A stretch of 64,000 nt of DNA from the NCBI GenBank assembly GCA_037951105.1, contig JBAMJV010002081.1, positions 1-64,000 on the forward strand. Reading direction: 5' to 3'. The notes beneath the pieces were generated by a model. That model was given only the letters and a program-made list of their open reading frames with translations, made no database searches and was not told where the DNA came from. A program made the translations under genes and the position numbers. Every line of letters begins with the position of its first letter. The stretch's first letter is position 1. Origin of the DNA: Echinarachnius parma. Lineage: Eukaryota; Echinodermata; Echinoidea; Clypeasteroida; Echinarachniidae. This document shows positions 10,811 to 49,472 of this stretch, piece after piece.

Positions 10811-11493
10811 GAGTAGGTAGTGATATTTTCATGCAGGCAAGCTTGAAAAGTAACCTCCAAAAAATAAGTTTTTTTTAATCTTTCCCCAACATGTACACGT
10901 ATGCTCTTGGGGAATTCCCATTTGATCATGTGATGATTGGCATTCATTCTGAAAGTGGCTAAGTACATTTTAAAATCAAAACTATTTGAGGAATTAACTT
11001 TTTTATTTGAGAGCCTGTCAAAACAGAGATTGAACTATATGTAAATTCCCAGTTGGTTTCTATTCGTAGGTTATTACTTGTAAAAAATCATGAAAGACTA
11101 TTCTAGGTATTTTCAGTTTCGTTTTGCGGTTTTAGTGGAATTCCATGTCTTGTGACGGAGAATAATTAATTTGGTGATTTATGTAGTTTGTTTTTCTTTC
11201 CGTCTTTCAGTTTCATATTATGTCAAAAGTGCTCTGTTCTAAAACAAAAAAGAACCCACTCTTCATATTTAATTAAGTGAGATAAGCAGCTGTTGAGAAT
11301 GACACAATGAATTCTAACTTGATTTTTCTGAGAATTAAAAATGACCAAGATAGGTTTTGAGTGAATTGGTAACTTGTTCCCTCTTTAATGTATGCTGGGT
11401 TAAAAATATACTTGAGTGATCTGCCACTTCTTCGAAACAAATGGCATACAGCAAATAAATTAACAAAAGTGCAAGTAACTGCCATTCAAGTTA

Positions 11494-11704
11494 AGGCCGG
11501 GTCACATATCACCGGATAGCGTAAACGGATGCCTGACGGAGAGAAAAAAATTCAATCCGCGATCCGTATGTGTTTGTTGTCCGTTCCTTATTTTGTGCAT
11601 GAAGCAATGGAGACGACTTTCATCACTGTATAATTTGATTTCGGAAATGTTCTATTTGTTGGGCATCCTCCGGTTATGCTATCCGGTGATATGTGACCAG
11701 GCCA
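11494..11704. mobile_element. MITE with GGTCACATATCACCGG ends
   Basis: GGCCGGGTCACATATCACCG and CGGTGATATGTGACCAGGCC are inverted ends; the interior has a second inverted pair around CGGATAGC/GCTATCCG. Confidence 0.82.
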
Positions 11705-12457
11705 AAGATTTATACAGTTGAAAGTAATGTGATACTTTACATAATTTACTAGTTCATATCAATGTCTCAATAGCACGAAAAAGAGTTGATAAACCAAAAT
11801 AGCCAATAAATGCATGGTTCCCAAATAAATTGGCATATTGCATACAACTTTTATCTTCAAGATTTCATGATAGGTTTACAAAATTAATGTTTAATTACTA
11901 ATAAAAGTGTGTGAATTTATGCGTAAGTCCTACTTCAGTCTGAAAACGGCAATTTTGGCAGAAAGGGCTAACTTTATGTGTTATAATAAGTTTTTCAACA
12001 TGAAACACCCCAGCCTGATCATAAGGGTTAATAATCTTTCATATGTTTGATGTACATTTGTATAATGCTGCATTTCCAATGGCTTTTGAAACAAATCTTC
12101 CATTTTTATAGTTTGTATATATTGGAGACCCATCATTTGACTTTTCTCATTGTCATGGTGACGAAAACAAAGTTTGATAATAAAATTGCCTTCAGGAAAC
12201 TGAAGATTATTACTCAGAGAATGAATATGTAATGTATGTGGATCATATTTTTAATTAACACTGTTGTACCGAGTATCTATCATTTTTACTGATTTGTACA
12301 ATTCAGCAATCTCATTTACACTGATTGCTAACATAACTTGTTCAACTCTTTTCAACATATCACCACAACCATCCAAATATACTGCTATATCTACCCCCCC
12401 CCCCCCAAAAAAAACAACAACAAACAAACAAAAAAAAACACACACACACACACACAC

Positions 12458-12845
12458 TTAAAGGGATCTAGTAATTTTGTTTACAAGTGCAAAAAGTGAT
12501 GCATGGTTAATACAATTTGTATTGCTGTGATGTGATCTGTCCAGAAAGTAATGTGTGAAAATTTCAAGTTAATTGAATGTTATTTGGCCGAGAAATAAGC
12601 GAAAATGCGAAGTGATATTCATTTACTCATTGCACTTACTTTGTATATGGCTGAAAAGGTCTCATAGATAATTTCATATATATCCGAAAAATTCAATCGT
12701 TAATCTTTTGAACGAAATGGAAATTTGAAAAACTGAAACCTGTCCCATGCTTTTATTGTTAATACGAATAAAACAAGGTATGAGGGAACCGCTAGAATTC
12801 TAATTGGATTTTGAGGATTTGGACAATGTTACTAAGTCCCTTTAA
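12458..12845. mobile_element. TTAA MITE family A, copy 3
   Basis: TTAAAGGGATCTAGTAAT to TAAGTCCCTTTAA. It follows a (CA)n tract and shares its terminal TTAA with the next element (12842). Confidence 0.82.
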
Positions 12846-13404
12846 AGGGGAAGTTTCTTTCCAAAGAGAACAATTCTAGAAGCCCAACAGTGACAGTTTT
12901 ATCAAATTTGGATGTTCAATTCAAAAGTTATGATTTTGGTAATTTTTGTTTGCTGCCCTCTCTAGATGGCAATTTGCCAAAATCTGTGATGACATACTAT
13001 AGTAGAACAACCTTCCACTGACTTTGTACATATAATTTCATATTTTGTCATGCTTTGTGGATTTCACTGGACCAGTCGACTCAAATTTTACCTTAAATGC
13101 ATGCAAATTTACCTCTTCTCTAACAAATCTGATAATAGGAGTAGAGGGGACGATGCTTTTTCATGAAAATTAATATTTTGTGACGTTTCATTGTACAGTT
13201 CCAATGGAGTTGTTCTTCTGTGACATCCCATATTTAGCAAAGAGCCGACCAAGAGGGTAGCAAACAATATTTTGATCAAAACTATGCAAAATCATAATTC
13301 ATGATTGGATTATCCAAATCTGCTCAAACTTTCGCTATTAGGTATCCAAAATTGTTCCCTTATCACCCAATCTGCTTTAACGATTGTAGAAACTTCCCCT
13401 TTAA
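12842..13404. mobile_element. TTAA MITE family D
   Basis: Perfect inverted ends TTAAAGGGGAAGTTTC and GAAACTTCCCCTTTAA. Overlaps the TTAA of family A copy 3. Confidence 0.82.
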
Positions 13405-13418
13405 TCACCCAATTAATA

Positions 13419-13587
13419 TACAGTGGAACCTCTTTATAATGAGCTGTTATGAGGTACCTGATACAGTATGGTAGTTTCACAGGTCCAATTCTATGTATGT
13501 ATTTTACTATTTTTTAAGCCATATCTGATATAACAAGGTAAATTCAATAGGCCAAAGGTGCTTGTTAAAACGAGGTTTCACTGTGTA
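13419..13587. mobile_element. pogo-like MITE, copy 2
   Basis: TACAGTGGAACCTCTTTATA faces AACGAGGTTTCACTGTGTA. Confidence 0.75.
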
Positions 13588-13852
13588 TCAACAATCATTA
13601 TAGACCAAGTATTATATACAACCCAAACCAATTAACATACAACCACCACCCAATCACATTTTTCAAAATGAGGTTTCACTGTGTATGAACAATCATTACC
13701 GACTCGAGTATTATACAACCCTACCCAATTAACCTGTTCACTTCGAGATTCTGAAGTCCCCATAGACTGTACATAGCCCACCCGGTTCCTGCAAGCAACG
13801 GTTTAACATGCAACAACCACCCAAACACATTTTTCACCATAACCACCTTAAT

Positions 13853-13952
13853 TACAGAGGAACCTTGTTATAAGGAGCTGTTGTAGTGGGAAAATTTTAT
13901 TAAAATGAACTGCCTTTATATGAGAGCTCTTCATAACGAGGTTCCACTGTAC
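13853..13952. mobile_element. pogo-like MITE, copy 3
   Basis: TACAGAGGAACCTTGTTATA faces ATAACGAGGTTCCACTGTAC; 100 bp. Confidence 0.75.
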
Positions 13953-14138
13953 ACCAACCACTCAAATAACATAACATGCCATGACAAGATGGCGGTCACC
14001 TTCCACTGTTCGGACACTCGATAAACACAAACAACAACAAAATGCACCTGCACAGTAGCACCACGCACCTGTAAAGGGAACACTGATCCACGCTCACTGG
14101 CACCACACTGCCTTTCCATAACAGTACCAATGGCACTT

Positions 14139-14587
14139 TTAAGCCCTGGTCACATTGGATCCACGACGGGACAGGTTCACAATGAAAATTTGGGGGATTT
14201 TGTGGCTTGTTTTGCTGTTGTACGTCAGTCCTGCGACAGTCGTACATATAAATTGGTTTTGTACGACAAGAAATCTGTCATGGCTTGAAATTCGGACTAC
14301 CATATTTTATGACAACAGATCCAAGACATTTGTGTTTTTTTGGTGTCCTGATAACATTGTACGATATTTGTACAAGAAAATGGTGTTGTGAATGCCAAAA
14401 GTTTTTTGTCTTACAATAGACCTCCGATATAACCATAAAATTGTCCTACTTCTCCGTCTGTTCCTGTCGTAAAAGATAAATTTCATTGTGACCACTTCCT
14501 AGATGGTCGTACAAAATTTAAACGCGACAGAAAATTAACATTTCGTACCACAGAATCATTGTGGGTTTCATTGTGACCAGGGCTTTA
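14139..14587. mobile_element. MITE with GCCCTGGTCACA ends
   Basis: TTAAGCCCTGGTCACATTG faces CATTGTGACCAGGGCTTTAA. Internal GTACGAC/GTCGTAC pairs extend the inverted structure. It sits next to the RPL8 3' end. Confidence 0.8.
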
Positions 14588-14663
14588 AGTATCAAGAATT
14601 AAGTATAAGAAGAATTACAAACAAAGGCACTGAAAAGCAGATCTTCAGATTTTTTGCATTTTT

Positions 14664-14669
14664 TTTATT
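14664..14669 (-). terminator. RPL8 polyadenylation signal
   Basis: AATAAA on the minus strand, about 39 nt after the RPL8 stop codon. A very short 3' UTR is typical of ribosomal protein genes. The cleavage site itself cannot be seen. Confidence 0.7.
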
Positions 14670-14707
14670 GATGTGTCCATCAGAGTTCCTATACTTTACA
14701 CACGCGT

Positions 14708-20975
<6,268 letters not shown>

Positions 20976-21025
20976 GGTGAAATCTGAGAGAAGACAAAGA
21001 AGAATGAAAATGAGCAAAGAATATA

Positions 21026-21140
21026 GGGCAAGCCTCCACACTAACTTTTTTTTCACTTGCCCAGTTGGGCAAGTAAAATCCATGTTTTTTTCTTCAAATT
21101 TTACTTGCCCAAATAGAAAACTTACTTGCCCGAATATGAA
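21026..21140. repeat. CCTCCACACTAAC/TTGCCC family fragment
   Basis: GGGCAAGCCTCCACACTAAC, TTGCCCAGTTGGGCAAG and TTACTTGCCCGAATATG, as at 314-406. Other fragments: 24024-24130, 25850-25962 and 37693-37760. Confidence 0.7.
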
Positions 21141-21167
21141 AAACAAAGAAAAACATTAAAATTTTCT

Positions 21168-21550
21168 TTAAAGTGATGCCTGTAAAATGTCTCACTCCAC
21201 GATAATTACTTGGAGCTTCCTTGTTGCTCTTCTACCGTGTTGTTTGCTTATGGTAAGAGAAGAATAAAATACGGTTAGATTTGTTCAAATGCCCCTTTAG
21301 TATGACGATATCTATCATTCAGCTCAAGAGCGTTAATGAACGGTCATAAACCTCATAAACGTCAGACAGTACTTCGTTGTAAAAGCGGACGCAAATTTTT
21401 CGCTTTTTTAACCAGGAAAGCAGTGTTCCTTTTCAATGAAACTTTCACACATCATTCGGACATATATCTTACAATGATTTTGGTACAGGATTGAAGTCTC
21501 AAATGTCATTTTGGGCAATAATATCTGACACTTTACAGGTGCACCTTTAA
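21168..21550. mobile_element. TTAA MITE family E, copy 2
   Basis: TTAAAGTGATGCCTGTAAA to TTTACAGGTGCACCTTTAA, with the same body (GATAATTACTTGGAGCTTC). Lies beyond the RPL8 start. Confidence 0.82.
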
Positions 21551-22903
21551 ACTAGCGCAAATGCATGCCATTATATCATAACGAAAATAGCTTCATTTAC
21601 GCACCCTTTTGGGGAAATTTCGGAACTAATTTCAACTCGTTTGTCGTCCAACAAAGTTATCAAACTAGCGCAAATTACCAAATACATTAAATGTTTTTTG
21701 ACTAACGATTTAGCTTCATTTTACACATCCTTTTGTTTGGTGAAATGTCGCAAACTAATTTTGACTCGTTTATCGACCAACAAAGTTATCAAACTAGCGC
21801 AAATACATTGATTATTTTATTGACTAGTAATATTCCTAACGATTTAGCTTATTCTATGACTATGCATCCTTTTGGTGAAATGTCTGAACTAATTAAGGAA
21901 TTTTGTATTTTTGACTCGTTTGTCATCCCAACAAACATGAAAAACAAAAAGGGAGATTTGTCGGTCTACATATTTGCGAGAAAAAAAGTATGGCGCAGAC
22001 AATTGGCATTCTTCAATCATGGCTTCATCTCTAATATAAGCAGAATAATCAAATATAGGACATTTAGGGAGGGTAAGGCAGGACAGGGGTGGTCATAACA
22101 TAAACACACGCACGCACTCATCCACAGTGAATATCACATCCCACCATACGTGTATCCCGTCTCAGCCCGTGCTGGCCCGGTGGTTTGGCCCACACTACCC
22201 CGGCCTACGTGTGAAACGATCACGATAACACTTGCTTGAACAGGGCCATTTTAAACGTTTATTTTCATAAAAGTATATGACATACGAATTAAATACAAAG
22301 TTGAATATCATTATGTTGTTAATGATCATTTGTTAGTCAAGTGTGCAAGTTATGATGGGCAATTAATATCTCAGATTTGCTCGATTCAAAATAAAGTTCC
22401 GTGAAACATCGTACCTATTAGACGGTCTTACGCGAAAAGGATCGTACGTAATATTTCGCAATACAAAGTTATATTTGGGTTCCAAACACTTCGACTAATA
22501 TTTATTCGGCCATCTCTGGTTCGGAACAGCAAAGGTCAACGATTCGCGCAATAAGTTCAGTTCAATTCAATTCAGGTCAGTTTAGTTCTTCCAATGATTA
22601 AAAAACATCTGCATGTAGGCCTACATTAAAATTGACAACATAAATTCATACTAAGAAATGGCGACTACAAGAAACAATACAGCTTGAGCAAGGGTAGTCC
22701 CCATAAGTGCCATAACATATAAGTGAGTACAATAACTTTGGATAATAACAGTTTTGGGAAACATCTATATAATTGGCCAAACTAATTGATCAATATTGTT
22801 GAATAAGTATTTAAAAAGGGCTTGTGTGGTAACATCCGAACCTAAGCATCGTTAAATGCAGAAATATCGGAAGAAATCCAATGGCCGCCCGTGAAATGTA
22901 TAT

Positions 22904-23336
22904 CCCAGCAAACACAAAACGTTTACAAAACGTTTTTACTAGGTCCCGTATAGGTCTCCGTCTTTAATGAACCTTTACAAAACGTTTACAAAACTTTTTT
23001 ATTAGGTCCCGTAGGTCTTCGTCTTTATTGAACCTTTACAAAACGTTTACAAAACGTTTTTATTAGGTCCCGTAGGTCTTCGTCTTTAATGAACGTTTAA
23101 AAAACGTTCTTAAAACGTTCTGCTGGTCCTTGCACTTGAAAGCAAATATACATGAAAGGTTTTTTATTGGTTTTTCTAACGTTTAAACAACGTTCTAAAA
23201 ACGTCCATTTGGAACGTTCTAAAAACGTTTTCAACCTTCCACAAATACACGTTTTTAAAACGTTTTCACATAACGTTCAAATAACCAACTTTGAACCTTT
23301 TTAGAACGTTCAGAAAACGTCCAATTGTTAGTTGGG
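22904..23336 (+). mobile_element. AACGTTT-rich element, left arm of palindrome
   Basis: CCCAGCAAACACAAAACG to CAATTGTTAGTTGGG. The body is a run of AAAACGTTT and AGGTCCCGTAGG words. Its reverse complement is 23414-23824, and a solo copy is at 27139. Confidence 0.85.
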
Positions 23337-23413
23337 TAAATCCACCGCCCGTTCGCACCTGTCCGCGCCTCTAGCGCTGGGCTGGAGATATCGACAAGCC
23401 CGCAAACCGGATA

Positions 23414-23824
23414 CCCAACTAACAATTGGACGTTTTCTGAACGTTCTAAACAGGTTCAAAGTTGGTTATTTGGACGTTCTGTGAAAACGTTTTTAGAACG
23501 TTCCAAATGGACGTTTTTAGAACGTTGTTTAAACGTTAGAAAAACCAATAAAAAACCTTTCATGTATTTGCTTTCAAGTGCAAGGACCAGCAGAACGTTT
23601 TAAGAACGTTTTTAAACGTTCATTAAAGACGAAGACCTACGGGACCTATATAATAAAAACGTTTTGTAAACGTTTTGTAAAGGTTCATTAAAGACGAAGA
23701 CCTACGGGACCTAATAAAAACGTTTTGTAAACGTTTTGTAAACGTTCATTAAAGACGAAGACCTTATACGGGACCTAATAAAAACGTTTTGTAAACGTTT
23801 TGTAAACGTTTTGTGTTTGCTGGG
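23414..23824 (-). mobile_element. AACGTTT-rich element, right arm of palindrome
   Basis: CCCAACTAACAATTGG to CGTTTTGTGTTTGCTGGG, inverted against the left arm across a 77-bp GC-rich spacer. TA lies at both edges. Confidence 0.85.
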
Positions 23825-25959
23825 TACCACCTGGCCCCGCGTGGTCTTTTGCACGTAGCGTACCTGCGCGATTCCGCGTTGGCGATATCGATTTGCGGCA
23901 AATCAGTTTTATAATTTTGCAAATATATCAATTAGTAGAAGGTTTCCTGGCAAAATTGTAGCGTACATTTCATTTTCTTTCTTTTCTTTTTTTTTTGGGG
24001 GGGGGGGGGGGGGCGTTTCCGAATAGCTCCACACTCACATTTTTTTTTACCGGCCCTATCGGGCCAGTAGATTCTTCAATTTTCAAATTTTACTGGCCCG
24101 AAAATAATTTTACTGGCCCGAAAAAACAAAGAAAAACATTAAACATTTACTTTCTTAAAAGGGGGTCGATATTATGTTTTCCTGCAAATATGAAGTTGTT
24201 AAATATTTTAGTCTAATTTAACCACTTGCAAAGTCTTTGTAAAGTTTGTCATTTGTTTTAGTACATTTGTGTAGTAATGAACTTATTGTGGAAGCCTACT
24301 TTTCTTTCTCTCTTCCTTTATGTTTACAGTTTCGTGTATTTTCGTGTATGTTGATTTATGTAAGTCATGAACTCACATTTATCTAAATTTACTTCTTTGT
24401 GAGGTAAATGAAATATACTTGAAATAAAATTAAACAAATACTATGATCTATGACTTGTGTCTATGTCTGTTTATTTCTTCATATAAGAAATTAAAGAAAT
24501 ATACATAGAAAATTATCATTCCCTTTCCCAAAGAGTCCTACAATCTACACGTCCAAGCATTCACGAAGGCACTTCTTTACAACTTAATTCAAGTAATGCG
24601 AACTGCCTGTTTTCATATTTTTCCTGTTTACTTTTTACCATTTTTAGTTTATTTTACATTTGAAAGTTTGATATTTTGACAAGAAGACAAGTATGAAGGA
24701 AGATTAAATAGAAGTCATAATCTAAAAGGAATCAACATCATTATAAGAAAAGAAAGAGGCAAAAAGGAAAAGCAAGCAAAGATTGGATTAGAGAAAGACA
24801 ATACAACAATAGCCAGAAAAGGTCTTTAGAACTAGTTTATGATAAATTCTATCTTGAGCTACTCCCAAATCTACGATGAGAACAAAAATAACAAATTCAC
24901 TTGAATGATATGATCATGATGATAATGATGATGGAAAGTAAATATCTCAGAGGAATTAGCATCATAATGAGATTAAAGACAGCAAGCAATACACAGCGAC
25001 AAAGACAACAAAATAACCAGAAACAAACAAATTGTTAGAAGTTGATGAAATCTACGCTGAGAAAAAGAACAAGACAATATCATGAATATGGATTGAAATC
25101 TGATAATAAAAATAAATTCACAGGATAAACAAAGCTAAACAAATAGAGGGAAATAAAAGGATGTACTTATTGCAAAGAAAGGTGTGATAGGAATAAGTTA
25201 TGGATGTTGAAATAAAAACTGGATAAGTGATTTCAATCGAAGTTCGAACTCAAATTCAATCACCATGGATGACACCACAGCTAGTCCACTCGCCGTCCAT
25301 AACTCCTGGCATAGTACCTTGCCAGCGGGAGCCTCGTTCTGTGGATTTAATTTGCCGAAAATGTTCAAATCGCGATGTGAAATGTCAAAAAAAGACATTA
25401 TGAAATGCAAACATACCTATGAAATATAAGCTTGATATATTTGGTATGGATATATATCATTTTGGTGTCCATTCATTTCCCCCAAATGTGATTTTTCGAT
25501 CCTTTCCTTGAGGCCTTGATCCCTTTTTCAAAGCCATTGCGTGCAGATAATACAGCCAGCTGGGCAAAGCTAGCTAGCTAGCTAGCTGGGCATGTGTTGA
25601 AGGGGCTTCGCTGATACGCACACCCTCCCTCTATTCTACGTGTTGCAAAGACTCCCAGGGGAGGTGTGTGTTTGCTAAAACTAACAGCATTTTGTTTTTG
25701 AAGTAGATAATTGAAGAGAGAGAGTGGGAGAGAGTGTTTTGATATGGGCTCCCGACTTTTTGTATTATTGTTTCCCCGATTTTGGTAGCGCGAATGCAGT
25801 AAAAACATGTGCGATGTAATACAAAACATGAATGACATTTTCACTCGTAGCTGAACAGAAATATTTAGCGGCCCGATCGGGCCAGCCAGATTACTTATTT
25901 TTAGAATATGCTGGCCCGGCAGCTGTTTTTACTGGCCCCGGGCCATCGGGCCACCGTGA

Positions 25960-26135
25960 GTGCTTTAATAAAATGGGTGCGGTTCGTTATTCCGAAGGTT
26001 CGTTATATCGGTTCGTTATTCCGAACACACACATTTTGTATACCTGGGGGTTCGTTAATCAAAAAATTAAATAGGGTTCGGCGTTAATCCGAACATTGTT
26101 GCATTCATCCGAAGGTTCGTTATCCGAAGGTTCGA
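25960..26135. repeat. GGTTCGTTATTCCGAA repeat cluster
   Basis: At least six variants of GGTTCGTTATTCCGAA in about 175 bp, separated by irregular spacers. Boundaries are unclear. Confidence 0.6.
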
Positions 26136-27138
26136 TAGCTCACACTTTTTTATGTCTTGCAAAAGAAGACATCAATGATCGATTCATAGCAATCAGTAAA
26201 GAATGAGTCTGTAAACTAATCGATCATGCCCAAGCATGTCAGTGAAAAGTCATAATATAATTCCATGTGCTTCAAGTGTTTATATATATCAATTCATCAA
26301 ATGAATGATCGCTAAATTACCCACAACTTTCCCTCTTGCCCGGCTTATTGTAAGGCCACCATCCCCCACCTCAACCCTTACTGCTATACGGCCACTGACA
26401 CAAAGGCAAAAGTGCATTACTAGTAAATAATAGTACTAGTATTTTGTAAATATTCAGTTTGAATAAACACAAAAAGCACATTTAACAGGAACAATTACTG
26501 GAACAGAAAAAAGCAATGAACAATAACAGGCAATAACCACAACATCAATCAAACACGAAAGCAATACTGCATTACTAGTTACTATAATTATAATTATGCT
26601 AAAAATAGTACACTATATAAGTTCAGTTTGAATGAAACATAATAACAACAACAACAACACCAACAACACCAACCACATATATAGCAAGTTCAACCTGAGG
26701 GACACTTACATGAAAAAGACAATATATATAGGAAAATGCACGATTTGCCGCTGAAGAAGCCGGTCGTGAAGTTTCAGGTATATCTCTCACCAAAGCGTCG
26801 ATCCGTTTTTTTTTATTTATTTGTTTTTGTTTTTGTTTTTTTTGTTTTGTTTTTTTTTGGGGGGAGGGGGTCACAGTTTTCCGAGGCACGCCCAGGACGG
26901 TAGGTGTAGGGCAAACAATATTTTCCAACCGAATTAAATCCCAGAGCAAGGTGTCTATATATATAGGGGCGGAGGCCCCAGAAGATTTTGCATTATTGCA
27001 GTTTAGGAATACAAAATTGAAATTGTATTAGTTTAATTTTTTTGTTTACAAAAATGTTTTAATTACCGCACATTGAAAGAGTCTTGATGGTTCGAAGACC
27101 TGGTTGGGTTGAGTATCTTTGATAGGGCCTAGGCCCTA

Positions 27139-27512
27139 CCCAGCAAACACAAAACGTTTACAAAACGTTTACAAAACGTTTTTATTAGGTCCCGTAGGTC
27201 TTCGTCTTTAATGAACCTTTACAAAACGTTTACAAAACGTTTTGTATTAGGTCCCGTAGGTCTTCGTCTTTAATGAACGTTTAAAAACGTTCTTAAAACG
27301 TTCTGCTGGTCCTTGCACTTGAAAGCAAATACATGAAAGGTTTTTTATTGGTTTTTCTAACGTTTAAACAACGTTCTAAAAACGTCCATTTGGAACGTTC
27401 TAAAAACGTTTTCAACCTTCCACAAATAAACGTTTTTAAAACGTGTTCACAGAACGTCCAAATAACGAACTTTGAACCTGTTTAGAACGTTCAGAAAACG
27501 TCCAATTGTGGG
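27139..27512 (+). mobile_element. AACGTTT-rich element, solo copy
   Basis: Same ends and body as the left arm, flanked by TA on each side (CCTA|CCCAGC and GTGGG|TAGT). This shows that the single arm is the mobile unit. Confidence 0.85.
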
Positions 27513-28717
27513 TAGTATAGAGGCTAGAGGCTAGTAGAGGCTGCTTTGTCCGAAAAGAACTCGATTTTGCCCGAAAATAAGATGAAATTGGCCGAATGTA
27601 ACATTAGTTGCCCGAATATGACACTTTTTTATGTACCCGAATCCGGGACCCGAATATGATTTTGCCCGAATTTCAGGTTCGTTTTGCCCGGAGTCGGATG
27701 GCCGTTTTCAAAACTCGAGGAGGGGGGCCCGGGGGGGGGGGGGGGGGGGGAGGGGCTGCAGCCCCGCCTCATACGCCCGGCCTATGGCTCCGTCTATCTG
27801 ACTTGAAAATCAATATTTTGATGATCAGACCACTTTGCTCTGGGTTCAACGCAATTGTGAACATATTAATTAGAAATATACATTATTTTATATTTCCAAT
27901 CCCTTTTCTGTGTCGGTGGTCTATAGATGAGGGTTTAATATGATTTAATTGTTATTCATGTGTGTTTGAAAAAGGGTATTTCTCAACATTAAGTAGCCTA
28001 CCCGAAATGAGGCTTGTAATGAGAATAAATCATACTCCTGAGGAAATTGCAAGCGAAGCGCGCGGCAAAACCAAGATTTTGAGAAAAGTTGAAGGTTGAT
28101 TATCAATAATTATGTTTGTTCTGTCCTCCCCCACTGACCTCCCCCGGCAGGATCGACGCCTCTGGACTTTCAATCAGAATTGTAGTTCCATGAAAAGGCC
28201 AATTCATAGGAAAAGGCACCACAAAGGGGAAATATATATTTACTAGTTAACCACATAAAGAGTGAAACATAATTTTCTATTTAGAATGATATTATGTTTG
28301 TATAATGGCTGATAAGGCGATCAAGTCGAGTTGCGGAATCAAAGCGAGCGATTTTTTTTGTGCCGAAAAATCATAGACGAAATATCGAGAACTACGTGCC
28401 TAACTATTATTGCCAATTTGGTAAAAACAGTATGCTTAAACATAAAGACCTAGGATTTTATTGTTTATATTTTGTAATAATTGTCGCATTGTTATCGTTT
28501 AAAATTAATATTCTGCATTGGAAGCAATATTTTAAAAGAAAAATCATGATTTAAAAATGATAATCAGCCATGTTTGTATCAAAATGTACATTTCGGATGT
28601 ACCATTTGGCCAGCTGGGCCAATCGGCAACTTCTGTAAGTCAGCCTAGCAGTTTCCACATTTGCATCACGACAGGGCCCAATTTTTCCCCACAAATAATT
28701 CACAAAAAACAGTAGAT

Positions 28718-49472
<20,755 letters not shown>

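Larger units (their letters stand above)
8700..14138. other. Intergenic between receptor and RPL8
   Basis: Holds the receptor 3' UTR (end not located), the repeats at 9736, 10285, 10663, 11494, 12458, 12842, 13419 and 13853, and simple tracts such as poly(C) and (CA)n at 12390-12460. No coding exon could be supported. Confidence 0.7.
20984..28717. other. Divergent intergenic between RPL8 and DDX3
   Basis: Must hold both promoters and a noncoding RPL8 leader exon, none of which could be pinned down. Visible content: MITE 21168, the AACGTTT palindrome 22904-23824, fragments at 24024 and 25850, the TTCGTTATTCCGAA cluster, solo element 27139 and poly(G) runs at 24000 and 27730. 24200-25800 is mostly AT-rich with no recognised feature. 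Confidence 0.65.

Noticed and set aside
22140-22260. RPL8 5' leader exon with a TOP start
   Set aside because: GC-rich and in a plausible position, but no convincing pyrimidine start plus donor could be identified.
25198-25410. Minus-strand frame with KLNPQNEAPAGKVLCQEL
   Set aside because: No splice-site support, no recognised family and no neighbouring exons.
25578-25844. Minus-strand GVFATRRIEGGCAYQ, faintly like RPL8 [12 protein letters not shown]
   Set aside because: GGGGCTT and ATACGC are shared, but the remaining bases do not align with the RPL8 exon; chance similarity is likely.
27720-27765. Poly(G) runs here and at 24000, 43210, 45530 and 56880 as functional G-quadruplexes
   Set aside because: Simple homopolymers whose length is unreliable in assemblies; no context supports a role.
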